Assembly (NCBI GenBank): GCA_029961685.1
Contig: JARWKL010000006.1
Coordinates: forward strand, 8,190,748-8,254,747
Length of the DNA stretch: 64,000 nucleotides
Direction of reading: 5' to 3'
DNA from: Aristolochia californica
Lineage: Eukaryota > Streptophyta > Magnoliopsida > Piperales > Aristolochiaceae
This document shows, piece by piece, positions 29,475 to 41,285 of this stretch; within the stretch, counting starts at the first letter, position 1, and the number at the start of each line of letters is the position of its first letter. The position numbers and the translations under genes were made by a program. A model generated the notes under the pieces. The model was given only the letters and a program-made list of their open reading frames with translations. It ran no database searches and was not told the origin of the DNA.

Positions 29475-32257
29475 ATATCCTCCTCGTGTTCTTGTAAGTT
29501 TTCTGAGTCTTTTATGTAATATTGTTGAGTCTTTATTTTTTCCTTATTTATTCTTTCTTTCTTTCTTCTTTCCCTATCCTCCTCGTGTTCTTGTATGTTT
29601 TCTTCATATGAAATAAGTTTTATTTTTCTATTTGCCTTATTCTATTTTATTTTTATTTTTCTGCATTATATGGTAACATCTTTGTTTATTCCTTCTTTTA
29701 TCTTTCTTTCTTGATTTCTTTCTTTTCTTTCTTCTTTCTTTATTTTTGTCCATAAATATCCATATGACTAAAAGAACTTCAACGCTGAATGAAAATTATT
29801 TTAAAAGACCTTCATACAAAGGGAACTTAAAAGAGCACGAACAACCTTGAGGAGCTATCTTGGAGATCAACTACATGTTTTGGTACTCCTCTTTAGCTTC
29901 TTGTATTTTTACTAACATAAATAAGAAATAAATAAAGAAAGAAGAAATACATGCGAAAGAAAGAAAGAAAGAAACAACAATGATAAGAAAGAAAGAGGAC
30001 AAAAAGAAAGAAGTCCAAAAGAAAGAAAGAAGAAAGAAAGATGAAATATATTTGTTGTTTCATTCTTTATTTTTTATTTTATTTATTCTCTTCTTTGTTT
30101 AATTATGAAAGAAAGAAAGAAAGTCAGAAGAAAGAAAGAACAAGAAACAAAGAAAAATAAATAAACAAATAAAAAAGAAAAAAACTCGAAAGAAATAAAG
30201 AAAAAATAAGAAACAACGAAAAATAAATAAATAAAAGAAAGAAGAAAGAAACAAGAAAGATAAGAAAGAAAGAAGAACGAAATAAGAAATAAAGAGAGAA
30301 ACTAGAAAAAAAATAATAAAAGAAATAAATAAAGAAAGAAGAAAGACAAAAGAAAAAAAGAAAGAAACAAGAAAGATAAGAAAGAAACAAGATGAAATAT
30401 ATTTTTTGTTTCATTCTTTATTTCTTTATTCTTTTTTCTATCGTGATTCTTTCTTTCTTCTTCTTTTCTTCTTTCTTATTTCTTTCAATGTGCCTTATTT
30501 CTTTATTTATTCTTGCTCGTTTCTTTTTTTCTTTTTTTCTTGTTTCTTCATTGAAAGAAAAAGGAATGAAACTAGCTAGGAAGAAAGAAAGACAAAGTTA
30601 AAGAAAGAAACATGAAATAAATAAACAAGAAAAATCAAATAAATAAAAGGCACATTGAAAGAAATAAGAAATAAGTGAAGAAGAAGAAAGAATCACAATA
30701 GAAACAAATAAAGAAACAAGTAAAAAAAAGAAGAAAAAATAATGAAAAAATTGAAATAGAAAAAAGAAAAAAGTGAAAGAAGAAAAAAGAAAAATCAAGA
30801 AAGAAAGAAGCAAGAAATAAAAAAAATAGAAAGAAAAATAAATAAATATAGGAACAAGAAAGATAAAAAGAAAGAAAGACTCGTAAACAAAAAAACAAAG
30901 AAAAAAGAAACAAACAAAATAAGAAACAGACAAGAAAGATAAGAAAGAAAGAAGACGAAAAGAAAGTAAGAATAAAGAAAGACGATGTTTCTTCTTTTTT
31001 CTTTTTTCTTTTTTCTTTCTTCTTGTTTATATATTTATTATTTTTTTCTTCTTCTTTTCTCCTTTCTTATTTTTTTCAATGTGCCTTATTTCTTAATTGA
31101 TTCCTTCTTCTTTCTTTCTTTCTTTCTTTTTTTTCTTCTTTCATTTGTTTATTTTTTCTTTCTTTCTTTCTTTTTGTCTTCTTTTGATCTTTCTTCCTTT
31201 CTTTCTTCCTTTCTTTATTCTTTCTTTCTAACTTATTTGTTTGTTTGTTTCTATCGTGATTCTTTCTTTGTTTTTCTTTTCATATTTATTCTTTCTTTTT
31301 ATGTGTCTTTCATTATTTGTTCTTTCATTTTTCTTTCATTCTTGTTTCTTTCTTGCATTTTTTTTGTTTCTATTTCATTTTTCGTTCTTCCTTTCTAATT
31401 TCATTCTTTATTCCTTCTTCTTTCTATCTATATTTCTTTTTGATTCCTTTTCCCTTCTTCTTCCATTCTTTTTTCTTCTTTCTTTACATTATTTTCTCTT
31501 TCTTTCTTTCTGTCTTTTTCTTTCTTCTTTCTTTCTTTCTTTATTTCTCATCTTCTTTCTTTCTTTCTTTCTTTTCTTTTGTCTTTCTTCTTTCTTTATT
31601 ATTTCTTTTATTCTTTCTTTCTAGTTTCTTTCTTTATATAAAGAAAGAAAGAAACAAGAAAGATAGAAACAAGAAGGAATAAATAAAGAAATAAGGCTCA
31701 TTGAAAGAAATAAGAAAGAAGAAAAGAAGAAGAAAGAAAGAATCAAGATAGAAAAGAATAAAGAAATAAAGAATGAAACAAAAAATATATTTCATCTTAT
31801 TTCTTTCTTATCTTTCTTGATTTTTCTTTTTTCTCCTTTCACTTTTTTCTTTTTCCTTTCTTTATTTTTGTCTTCTTTCTTTCTTTCTTCCTTTCTACTT
31901 CATTTTTTCATTACTCTTTCTTATTTCTTTCTTATTCTTTTTTTGACATGTTTGTTTCTATTGTGATTCTTTCTTCTTCTTCACTTATTTCTTATTTCTT
32001 TTTATGTGCCTCTTATGTAATTGATCTTTCTTGTTTATTTATTTCATGTTTCTTTCTTTAACTTTGTCTTTCTTTCTTCCTTGCTAGTTTCATTCATTTT
32101 TCTTTCAATGAAGAAACAAGAAAAAAAAAAGAAAGAAACGAGCATGAATAAATAAAGAAATAAGGCACATTGAAAGAAATAAGAAAGAAGAAAAAGAAGA
32201 AGAAAGAAAGAATCAAGATAGAAAAAAGAATAAATAAATAAAGAATGAAACAAAAAA
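29475..32257. repeat. Polypurine/polypyrimidine block III
   Basis: Begins with a 35-bp second copy of an RNase H stretch (GAGTCTTTTATGTAAT, near 29505, compare 29297), then TTTC and GAAA tracts. A perfect palindrome lies near 31625-31652 (TTTCTTTCTTTATATAAAGAAAGAAA). 29990-30070 repeats 18560-18650. The core TTTCAATGTGCCTTATTTC appears on the plus strand near 30482 and 31074 and inverted near 30650, 31695 and 32160. No gene seen. Confidence 0.8.
29748..29920. other. Non-repetitive island, unidentified
   Basis: About 170 bp of ordinary-complexity DNA (CATAAATATCCATATGAC ... AACCTTGAGGAGC ... GGTACTCCTC) inside simple-sequence DNA. It matches no other part of the window by eye and contains no convincing ORF. 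It may be a relic of the sequence into which the repeats expanded. Confidence 0.4.
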
Positions 32258-32406
32258 AATCTAGGTTTCAAACATTGGTTTTTTGACACCTATGGGGCCG
32301 TAGAACGCATGGAATTATCAAATGACTTTAATCTTTATTTGGAAAAAAATAAGGTTATTCTGTCTTTGTGCTATTTAATTTTGATTTCCTACTCCCCGAT
32401 GTAATT

Positions 32407-32421
32407 TGGTATCAGAGCCAT
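32407..32421 (+). other. Primer-binding site, initiator tRNA-Met (EPRV copy D)
   Basis: TGGTATCAGAGCCAT, unchanged. A donor-like CCAG|GTATGG follows at 32446/32447, with a second GG|GTAAGC just after it. Confidence 0.85.
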
Positions 32422-32547
32422 GGAAGGCTAAACCTTTTTTATCCAGGTATGGGGTAAGCTATTATAAATTTTTTATATTTTAATCATCAGGGGAGTTAAC
32501 TTACTTCGCAATGTTATAAGGATTTACTATTCATCCTCGTTCTCATT

Positions 32548-32622
32548 ATGATATGGGACGTCACCCAAGTCGCGTTGAGATATGCCCGTGTTGCCATTGC
32601 CATGGATAGGCGTAGGCGTTGA
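32548..32622 (+). CDS. Leader uORF, 24 codons (copy D)
   Basis: Same length and position as in copies A, F and G. MIWDVTQVALRYARV is followed by a basic end (DRRRR) and TGA. It overlaps GACGTCA. Translation not shown. Confidence 0.4.
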   Translation: MIWDVTQVALRYARVAIAMDRRRR

Positions 32623-32864
32623 GGGCCGCTATACTCTTAAATCGTTGACAGACGTGTATCTGATCAAGAAGATAATGAACAGTAAATTAATTATGATATT
32701 ATGAGCAATAGTTTGCTTCGTTCATGATTACCATATAATCAGTTTATAATATATTTAGTTCATACTAGGATATTCCTCCTTTTGGTTTTCTTTTACCACT
32801 CCTAATGTAGTGTAGTTAGTTTAATTTGTTTAACTTTGGTTTTAAATTTTTAATTTGTCCAAGC

Positions 32865-33884
32865 ATGGCATCCAGTAGTAGGATTACTGGATCTGTTAAG
32901 AATGCATATTTGGTGGAATATAAAGTTCAACAACAATTAAATGATTGGACAATTCCGTCCATTAAACCTACATCGATATACAAGAAAGGAACCTTCACCC
33001 TTTCTAGTACCATGGGAATTAAAACCATGGAACAAACAATTAATCTTGAAAATCAAGATTCAACTCTTAAATTATTAGAGTTAACCGATCTTAATAAGTA
33101 TCTTGCAAATACTAAAAAGAAATATATGCATATTGGATGCATCCAGATTGCGTTCAAACCCTTGACCTTATTAGGGATGAACACATGTCTTCAGGCCATA
33201 CTTCGTGATGGTCGCTGTTTGGATTGGAAACCCTCATTAATGGGTATTGTCGAAAAAAGTCTCAGTAGGGGACCTGTTTACTTTAACGTCCATCCAAACC
33301 TCACCCTATATTTAACAGATAGGAATTTGTTAGAATCTATCCAGTTGAGGATTCTAACACAGGGATACAATTTTATTCCTAGAACTGAAACCATTGCAGT
33401 TATTGCAAGGATTCATTTCAAAATTATGAATACCTTAGTCCCTAAGGTATTAAACTTACCAGATCAAGGTAAGACTGTATTGATCGAAACAGATCTGATG
33501 AGTGCAAATGTTGCCACTCCTAGGATGATCAATTGGGAGGAAATTCATTTCCTAGCCAACTGGACTATTCCTCGGGCTGTTCCTCCATGACTCCTGATTA
33601 ATCAGGATATTGATCAAGTCATCCAATCAGTTGATGGCGATGTGGTAATTAATTTCAAAGACAAAACTCCTTACCGAGTTTCTTTACCGCCAACGTCATC
33701 CAGATATTCAGATTTAGGCCAATCCTCTTGCCTAAAGGAATTGGATGAAAAACATTCCATCAAGGATGATTCCTCATTAAAGGAATCCACATTTCAGAAA
33801 CCCAGATACCTCATGGGGTTTACCAAGGAAGGGAGCATGATAGGACTTCTCCCACTCCCATTGACATGACCGGTTTTACTCTGT
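32865..33884 (+). pseudogene. EPRV ORF1 movement protein, broken (copy D)
   Basis: Starts ATGGCATCC and is open for 241 codons to TGA 33588-33590 (an Arg codon in copy B). The same frame resumes until a one-base loss in an A-run near 33779. The normal stop before ORF2 is also changed (TAC). Core motifs are intact up to the stop. Confidence 0.8.
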
Positions 33885-33888
33885 ACCT

Positions 33889-34674
33889 ATGATTTTTACA
33901 TCCTTACAACGTACCCCAGCCCCACCACCTTTTTTGGTGGATCGCGCAGCCATTAAAGCTGAATTCTTTCACCCCAATAATCTAGGTTTCAAACATTGGT
34001 TTTTTGACACCTATAGGGCCGCAGAACGCATGGAATTATCAAACAACTTTTGTCTTTATTTGGAAACAAATAAGGTTATTATGTCTTTCATTGATTAGTT
34101 TGTGCGTTTCAGACATAATCAAGCGGAGAAACGACCCTTAGTTTCTTCCACCTCTCCCACTCTTTCAACCCTAACGAAAGAATGGCAGCTGTTGTGTGGT
34201 ATCAATATTCGATTAGTTCATCCTCCTACTGATCCTATTAAGCTTGAATTCTCAAGAACATCAGGCAAAGCTCCTGATTTTTTAGAAGTCGTTGCTTTTG
34301 TTAATCCTGAAATTAGCCCAAATCCTATGGGTCAGATCAGGAGACAGAACAACTTTACCAATTTAAATCTTCAAATGATAGGCCAACAGCTTACGCGCAT
34401 TGAAGATTTATTGGACAAAGGGACACAGGAGAAATATTGTCAAAATCCTTTTGACTTATCTTCTCGAAAGTTACCTTTATTGATGAATAATAAACCACTC
34501 ATCAAACCACCTATTCCAATTAGGAATTTTAAATTGGATAATAATTCTGAAGTTGTTGACGAATTATTAACCAGGCGTGGAAGACTAAATCTTTCTAAAG
34601 ATCAACTCAAACAAGCCAAAGCGGCTAAAGCCGATGAGATTTTAAAAAGCATTCAGGTTTGAGAATGTCACGAA
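33889..34674 (+). pseudogene. EPRV ORF2 N-terminal fragment, broken (copy D)
   Basis: ATG at 33889 in the usual context. TAG 34096-34098 replaces a conserved Trp codon (DWF in other copies) and TGA 34660-34662 comes just before the junction. It covers only the region before the gag-like core. Confidence 0.75.
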
Positions 34675-34999
34675 TCCCATGATTGTGACTTGATAGAAAA
34701 TGGCCAACCAAAGATATTGTAGGAGCCTTGGTTGATGTGACAAATAGGTCAACTGTGGGCTGGAGGATAAGATTTCCTTTGTTGTTTTTGGACGGACTCG
34801 GCCGACGAATCTAATACAGATGTGTCTGTCATAGTCATATCCTGCAAAATTATTTTCTTTTAGCGGTTGCTTGAAACATCTACAACATGGCATTAATATA
34901 TTCGCCAGGATCCTCGGGAGGCTGACTATCTGGTAATGAGTCATGAGCATTATCATCCTACTCAGTACTATTGTAATCAATTTCTTCATCATCTTCGAC
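34675..34999 (-). mobile_element. EPRV fragment E' (ORF3 end and ORF4 start)
   Basis: Minus strand: the acidic C-terminus of ORF3 (34999-34850), then TTTTGCAG|GATATGAC and the first about 55 codons of ORF4 (ATG at 34838). It is joined at about 34674 to copy D in opposite orientation through shared ATCCCATG/GAATC-type bases, and at about 34999 to U5 of copy E. Confidence 0.8.
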
Positions 35000-35164
35000 A
35001 GAAGGCATATCACACAGACAAAGACTCAAGAATTATTCAAAGCCTTTCACAATAACATAAAATACTTACAGAAAACTCCAAGTCTTACTAACACACGAGT
35101 AGGCAACCTTGATAACAAAGGGGAAGGTTTTTCAAGTGATGCCAACATAAATGAAACTAACTCC

Positions 35165-35171
35165 TTATATA
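35165..35171 (-). promoter_or_regulatory. EPRV promoter TATA box (copy E)
   Basis: Minus strand TATATAA in CATCTATATAAGGAG. Downstream R lacks AATAAA (AATAAT instead). A transcript would run through E' and then antisense across copy D. Near-palindromes and a GATGACTCA box lie upstream (about 35231-35315). Confidence 0.65.
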
Positions 35172-35234
35172 GATGGAGTAAACAAAGTGGATTATAAAAC
35201 ATTTGACATCCACCACTAATACAAAAAGAGCCTC

Positions 35235-35569
35235 TATGATTGAGCCGGTTGTGAATCCTTATCTCTATAATTAAAATGCTTTTGTGAGTCATCCTTATCT
35301 TCATGATTGAGATAAGAACACGACCTGAGATGGGCCTGGTCCCGAAAAATCTTTTGTTGTCTAAGAGCTTTCACTCTTATTCGATGAAGGTGGCTACTGG
35401 CGGCATCCCATGATTGTGACTTGATAGAAAATGATCGACCAAAGATACTGTAGGAGCCTTGGTTGATGTGACAAATAGGCCAGCTATGGGCTGGAGGATA
35501 AGATTTCCTCTATTGCTTTTGGACGGACTTGGCCGACGAATCTGATACAGATGTGTCTGTCATAGTCAT
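35235..35569 (-). pseudogene. EPRV ORF4, early stop (copy E)
   Basis: ATG 35569 follows TTTTGCAG|GAT. Codon 20 is TAG where copy A has CAG, and another frame-breaking change follows. The basic core and the NLNxRD-like repeats are still recognisable in the DNA. Confidence 0.65.
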
Positions 35570-35580
35570 ATCCTGCAAAA

Positions 35581-36871
35581 TTATTTTCTTTTAGTGGTTG
35601 CTTGAAACATCTGCAACATGGCATTAATATATTCGTCAGGATCCTCGGGAGGCTGACTTTCTGGTAATGAGTCATGAGCATCATCATCCTGCTCAGTACT
35701 ATTGTAATCAATTTCTTCATCATCTTCGGTAGTAGATGGTTCTGATACTAACATGTTATCGTCTGCTGGTTGAGAGGAAGTGCCTTCATTGCACTGAGTT
35801 CATAAAATCCTTCATTGATTCTAATAATTTTGTCATAATGTCTTTTTCCGATATATTCGGAATCAAACTCTTTAATTGAGTTTTAAAACTTTCAAATATA
35901 TTGTTGGAGTCATAATGGACTTCTGGGATTCTATGTAATCCAAGATTATTTTCATTTTCAATGATAGCATACCCAATTTCTGCTACTTTAGTATCAATGT
36001 TGGGGAAATTTTTCCACCAATGAACATGAAATGTTCTTAATAACACTGGTGGGCCGTTGTCATTAAAGCCTGTAGTAAAATCCCATCTCCAAATCCATGG
36101 TAAAGAAAATACCATAAAGAAGATAAGACTGTCCCAATTCTTTGGGGGTTTTCATAACCCAGAGCTTTAAGCTCAGGATTGGATTGAGTCCATTTCACAA
36201 AACGAACCTTAATGGGTTCAGGTAATATTGAAATGGGTGCCCAAATTTGTTCCACCAAGAAAATACCCAATTGGGTAGAGGTAAGGACCTCTGAAAGACA
36301 TTCTTTTCCCATTGGAAAAAACAGGAATGCCTATGGGAGGGATTTTGGTAATAAAAAGTATTATACCAGGAATCCATATAATCCCAATAATTAAATTCCT
36401 TATCATTAGGAAGGTTAACTACTTTAGCTAAATCAAAATTTTCCAAAGTTGAGGGATGCATGAATCTTTGTATTGTACATTTATTGTACGCTCGTGGGCT
36501 ATCCCATTTAGCCACATTGGTCAGTTTATGATGCATTGATATGGAATTTAGGTGAACCAAAATAGATTCAAAGGAATATCTTCGTTTTCTTGCACAGCTG
36601 GGACAGTAGGCTTCTCCAAGCCATTTCGATAACATCTCCCAGGAATCCAATGTACCCTCTAAGTCCTCTTTATTGAGGAGCAAAATAGACTCCGTATCGG
36701 GAAGAGTAATGTACTCTGGTTCTACTTCAAGTGTCTCTTTATACGACACAGGGGCTTTACCCTTCTTGTCTGAGGAATTTCCTCTTTCTGGATTCTTTCG
36801 GCCTCAGCCTCTTGATTTTTGATTACCACGTCCTCTCATTGGGAGTGGATTGCCCTTGCGGGGTTATACAT
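35581..36871 (-). pseudogene. EPRV ORF3, broken (copy E)
   Basis: ATG 36871 overlaps the ORF2 stop (ATGTATAA). About 430 codons by comparison with F. TGA near codon 16 (RG-rich part), then frameshifts; open pieces at 36749-36195 and 36115-35786. Visible features are a Cys/His cluster CPSCARK...H...HH, an aromatic stretch YWDYMDSWYNTFYYQN, PWIWRW, and an acidic tail. No family is recognised with confidence; similar Trp-rich ORFs accompany some plant EPRVs (recollection, unverified). Confidence 0.75.
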
Positions 36872-39800
36872 GATTTTGACCCTGGAGAAATTCACAGGTG
36901 CGAAAATCAGGTAAGGAGTTTAATTCTCCTTTGATATGTTCTATATCAAAATCAAAGGCGCTTAATTCCTCCTGCCATCTGGCAAAGATTTGTTTGGAAG
37001 TAACATTCTTCACATCCTTCTTAAGAATTGATTTGGAATTTATGAATGCACTTAATTATTGCTAAAATTTCCTGTTTAACAGTAGAATAATTAATCTGTG
37101 CATCATGCCAATTGCCAGAGGTAAAACAAACTAGTTCTTCTTTACTTGCTGGATTTCTTTGTTTTAAGATACCACCATAGCCTATATGGGAGGCATCAAT
37201 CTCTACTACCTTCGGATATGAAGGATTGGTTAGGTTAAGACAAGGGAGTTGTTTAACCTTACTCTTGATTAATTGGACTGCCAGTGTATGTTTAGGAGTC
37301 CAAGGCTCAGGATTCTTTCTGAGCCTTTTATGTAATATTGCATAGTCTTGAGCAAGATGAGGATAATAATCCGCAATATAATTGAGACTTCCTAGAAATC
37401 TCTGAAGTTGAGTTTTCTCCAGTAATTCATCCGGAAACTTGGAGGCAAACTCAATGCTTCTATCAATGGGAACTATTTTTCCCATGTGAATATTGTGACC
37501 TAAAAATCTAAAAGACGTCTGAAACAATTTCATTTTCGGTGCCGATATCACCAATCCATGTTTTCTAATAATTGTTTTGAAAACATGTAAATGCTTAAAA
37601 TGAGCATCAATAGATTCTGAATAAACAAGGATATCATCAATATAAACAATGGTAAATTCAGAATAAGGAGCAAATATATCATTCATGATATTTTGAAATT
37701 CAGATGGAGCATTTTTCAAACCGAAAGACATAACATTCCATTCAAAGTGACCAAAAGGGACAGTGAATGCAGTCTTATATTTATCCTTTTCATTGATTTG
37801 AATTTGCCAATATCCATATTTCAAATCAAATTTTGAAAAGATTTTAGCAGAAAACAATCTGTCTAATAAATCTTTTTTATTTGGGATAGGATATCGAATC
37901 CATCTCAAACAATCATTCAGTGGTTTATAATTAACCAATAATCTTGAAACACCACGTTCCTTTTCTACATTTTTATTTACATAAAATGCAGTACAACTCC
38001 ATGGGGAGTAAGATTTTTTAATTAATTTCTTATCCAACAGATTTTGGATTTCCTTCTTGCAAAGGTCTAGTAAGGTATGTTTCATTTGACTAGGCCTTGC
38101 TTTTGTCGGGATGGTTCTTTCATTGAACTCATCAATATATGGTAAAGACACAATATATTTTCGGTCCCAAAAAGCAGTAGGAATGTCACTACAAATTTCT
38201 TGGGCAAATATTTTCTGAAGAGAACTAATTTTCTCTTTTATATCTATAATTTCCAACTGTTGTTCAAGGGTTAAAAATTGAATTTCTTTATGCAGGAAAC
38301 TAAGATGATGTTCTTTAACATTTCTTAATTCGGAAATCTCATTGATAAAACTAATTTGAGGAGGAGATTTGAAAGAGAAATATATTAGTTTATTATTAAC
38401 CTGTCCAAGAATTCCTCGATTATCAATACCTTTAATTGGCATGATTTTCTCCAAAAAAGGAGTTCCTAATATGACATGTTGAGTCATATTCTTGACTAAT
38501 AAAAAGTCTGTATTAATACACTGATTATTAGTGCAAATGGAGGCATTATTTAATTTGTATTTAATTTTCATTTTGTCTCCACTGGCATTAGCCAAAGTTT
38601 GAGTTGTTTTCTCAAAATATTGGGTTGGGATTAACCCTTCCTGGATGCAGTTTAAATCTGCTCCACTATCAATCAGAGCTGTCAGTTTAGGAATGACAAA
38701 GTTCTGATCAATTATCAAATTAATAACAGTATGCCACCTTTGATGGATGACTTAGGTAATTTGATTAAGAAAAGATTCCTCAGATTTCTTTTCTTTATGT
38801 GAACTATTTTTTTCACATTTTTGTTCAAGCTTTTTATAAAGAGATTTTAATTCTTTTAATTCAAGCTTGATTTCTTTAATTTCTCCTTGTAATGAGGAGA
38901 TGGATACGGATTGTTTTGAAGAATTGGTTTCTTCATAACGACCAATAATTACCTTCAAAGAATAAGGTTTTACTCCTTGAATGGAAGGTATCTTTGAAGT
39001 AGTTTGCATTTAATCAAGATATTCTTTGATTAAATATCGTTTTGTTTGAGGATCCTCCTCATGATCAATGTTCTCTAGCATACATTGTTGATATTTGGTA
39101 AGAACATTAATCTGATGCATTTGTGCCACAGATTGAAGATGGGAACAGCTACAATCTTGGTCATCTGATTGACTGGATGAGGCATAATCAATATCATCCC
39201 CAGAATCAGAATTTAAGAGAATTTTAGCCAATTGGATTCTCAATCCTTCATCTATTTGAAGTTGGTTAAGTTTCTCTTTAGTTTTGCATCTATTGGAATA
39301 GTGGCCTAATTTGCCACATTTGTAACAGACAATTTTCTTTTCGTTTGGAAGAGTTCTTCTAGGAGGTGGTTCCTGACATGGAGGAGGTCTCCTAGTTTCA
39401 TGATGAGTCTTTTGATGAGACTCTTTTTTGGGATATCTCCTACTCTGATGGGAGTAGGGTTCTAGTCTCTTAGAATGCGAGACTTTCCCTTTTTCCTTCC
39501 TTTGATGGGAAGGTGGTGGACCTATATCACAGGCAAACTTTTCACAGAATTCACCAAGCTCATCCTTATCAGTAAGATTTTGTTTCTTAAGCTGAGCTTG
39601 AAGCTTTAAATCATTACATAAGGTCAGTCCTTCTTGGATGATAGCACTGGTAAGGAGACCATATGTATATTGATGGTAGTTGATAATTCCTACCTCATTA
39701 CCTAACTTTTTTCTCACCTTGCTGGCAAAAAGAATTGGTAATCCATCAATAAATTTAGCTTTCCAATATTCATTATTGGCATCGGTTCTAACCTTAGTGA

Positions 39801-41283
39801 GGAAAACATCTTTATACCATTTAAAATGGCTAAGTGTTCTACACCTTAGATTTTGCAACACCTCTCTTCCCTTATCAGTAGTGGAAGTTAAATTGCTAAT
39901 AAAATGACGAACAATACATGAAATTAAGGTATAAACCGCATCATCCTCACAACCATAGTCTTGGCCTCATTTAGTTTTAATTACCTTTTTGGAATTATAA
40001 ATTTCATGATGTTGGTCAGGGGTAAGGATATTATCCCACCAATCTTTAAGGGTTCCAAAAAACCCAGCAGTTAAGATTTCTGCTATTCCTTGATCAGTAT
40101 TCTTATGTTGCCAAAAAATTTTACAATACATAAGCATTCGATAACAATGTTCTAGAATTTGATATTCAGACATGGCGTCTATGTTCCATTCATAGATTGA
40201 TCTTCCATCATAAGCCTTTTGATCTATATACACTTTCTCTTCATATAATAGGTCCTGAGGTGTAGGCCTATGATAATAGAGTTTGCGATTTTGATCCCAA
40301 TCCCGAGTAGATTTTTTAGTATAATTTAATTTTTGAATACTCGGTTGGTCCCTAATCATGTCCTGAAGCATTTCTTCAGTCTGATTGATAGTGGTTAAAC
40401 CCAAATCTTTAAGATTACAGTTTCGACCTTCACCAGAGTCAGAGTATGCTGAAGGAGTTAAATCTTCAGTATTTTGTGACAAAGAATCTTCTTGAGCTTC
40501 AAGAGATTCTAAAACCTGAATGCTTTTTAAAATCTCATCGGCTTTAGCCACTTTGGCTTGTTTGAGTTGATCTTCAGAAAGATTTAGTCTTCCAAGCCTG
40601 GTTAATAATTCGTCAACAACTTCAGAATTATTATCCAATTTAAAATTCCTAATTGGAATAGGTGGTTTGATGAGTGGTTTATTATTCATCAATAAAGGTA
40701 ACTTTCGAGAAGATAAGTCAAAAGGATTTTGACAATATTTCTCCTGTGTCCCTTTGTCCAATAAATCTTCAATGCGCGTAAGCTGTTGGCCTATCGTTTG
40801 AAGATTTAAATTGGTAAAGTTTTTTTGTCTCCTGATCTAACCCATAGGATCCAGGCTAATTTCAGGATTAACGAAAGCAACGGCTTCTACAAAATCAGGA
40901 GCTTTGCCTGATGTGCTTGAGAATTCAAGCTTAATTGGATCAGTAGGAGGATGAACTGGTCGAATATTGATACTAGACATCAGCTGCCATTCTTTCATTA
41001 GGGTTGAAAGAGTGGGAGAGGTGGAAGAAACTAAGGGTCGGTTCTCTGCTTGCTTATGTCTGAAACGCATAAACCAATCAACGAAAGACATAATAACCTT
41101 ATTTGTTTCCAAATAAAGATAAAAGTCATTTGATAATTCCATGCGTTCTGCTGCCCCATAGGTGTCAAAAAACCAATGTTTGAAACCTAGATTATTGGGG
41201 TGAAAGAATTCAGCTTTAATGGTTGCGCGATCCACCATAGAAGGTGGTGGGGCTGGGGTACGCTGTAAGGATGTGAAAATCAT
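36864..41283 (-). pseudogene. EPRV ORF2 polyprotein: coat-protease-RT-RNase H (copy E)
   Basis: About 1,490 codons in one frame. Gag-like core WNIDAMSEYQILEH near residue 365, CCHC knuckle CYKCGKLGHYSNRC near 655, a Glu/Lys coiled-coil-like segment near 785-840, protease LIDSGADLNC near 869, RT with FDLKYGYWQIQ and YIDDILVYS near 1213, RNase H EIDASHIGYGG near 1363. Stops: TAG 40837-40839, TGA 39967-39969, TAA 39010-39012, TAA 38752-38754. A 53-bp deletion near 37035, at repeated CCAA, removes the third RNase H Asp region and shifts the frame. RT itself is open (38718-37021). Confidence 0.9.
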
Positions 41284-41285
41284 AG

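Larger units (their letters stand above)
32258..34674 (+). mobile_element. EPRV copy D
   Basis: Starts with about 100 bp of ORF2 (AATCTAGGTTTCAAACATTGG to about 32362), then jumps at TTCTGTCTTTG into U5. It continues through primer site, leader, ORF1 and the first 258 codons of ORF2. It ends at about 34674 in an inverted junction with fragment E'. No promoter is attached to this copy on its own strand. Confidence 0.85.
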
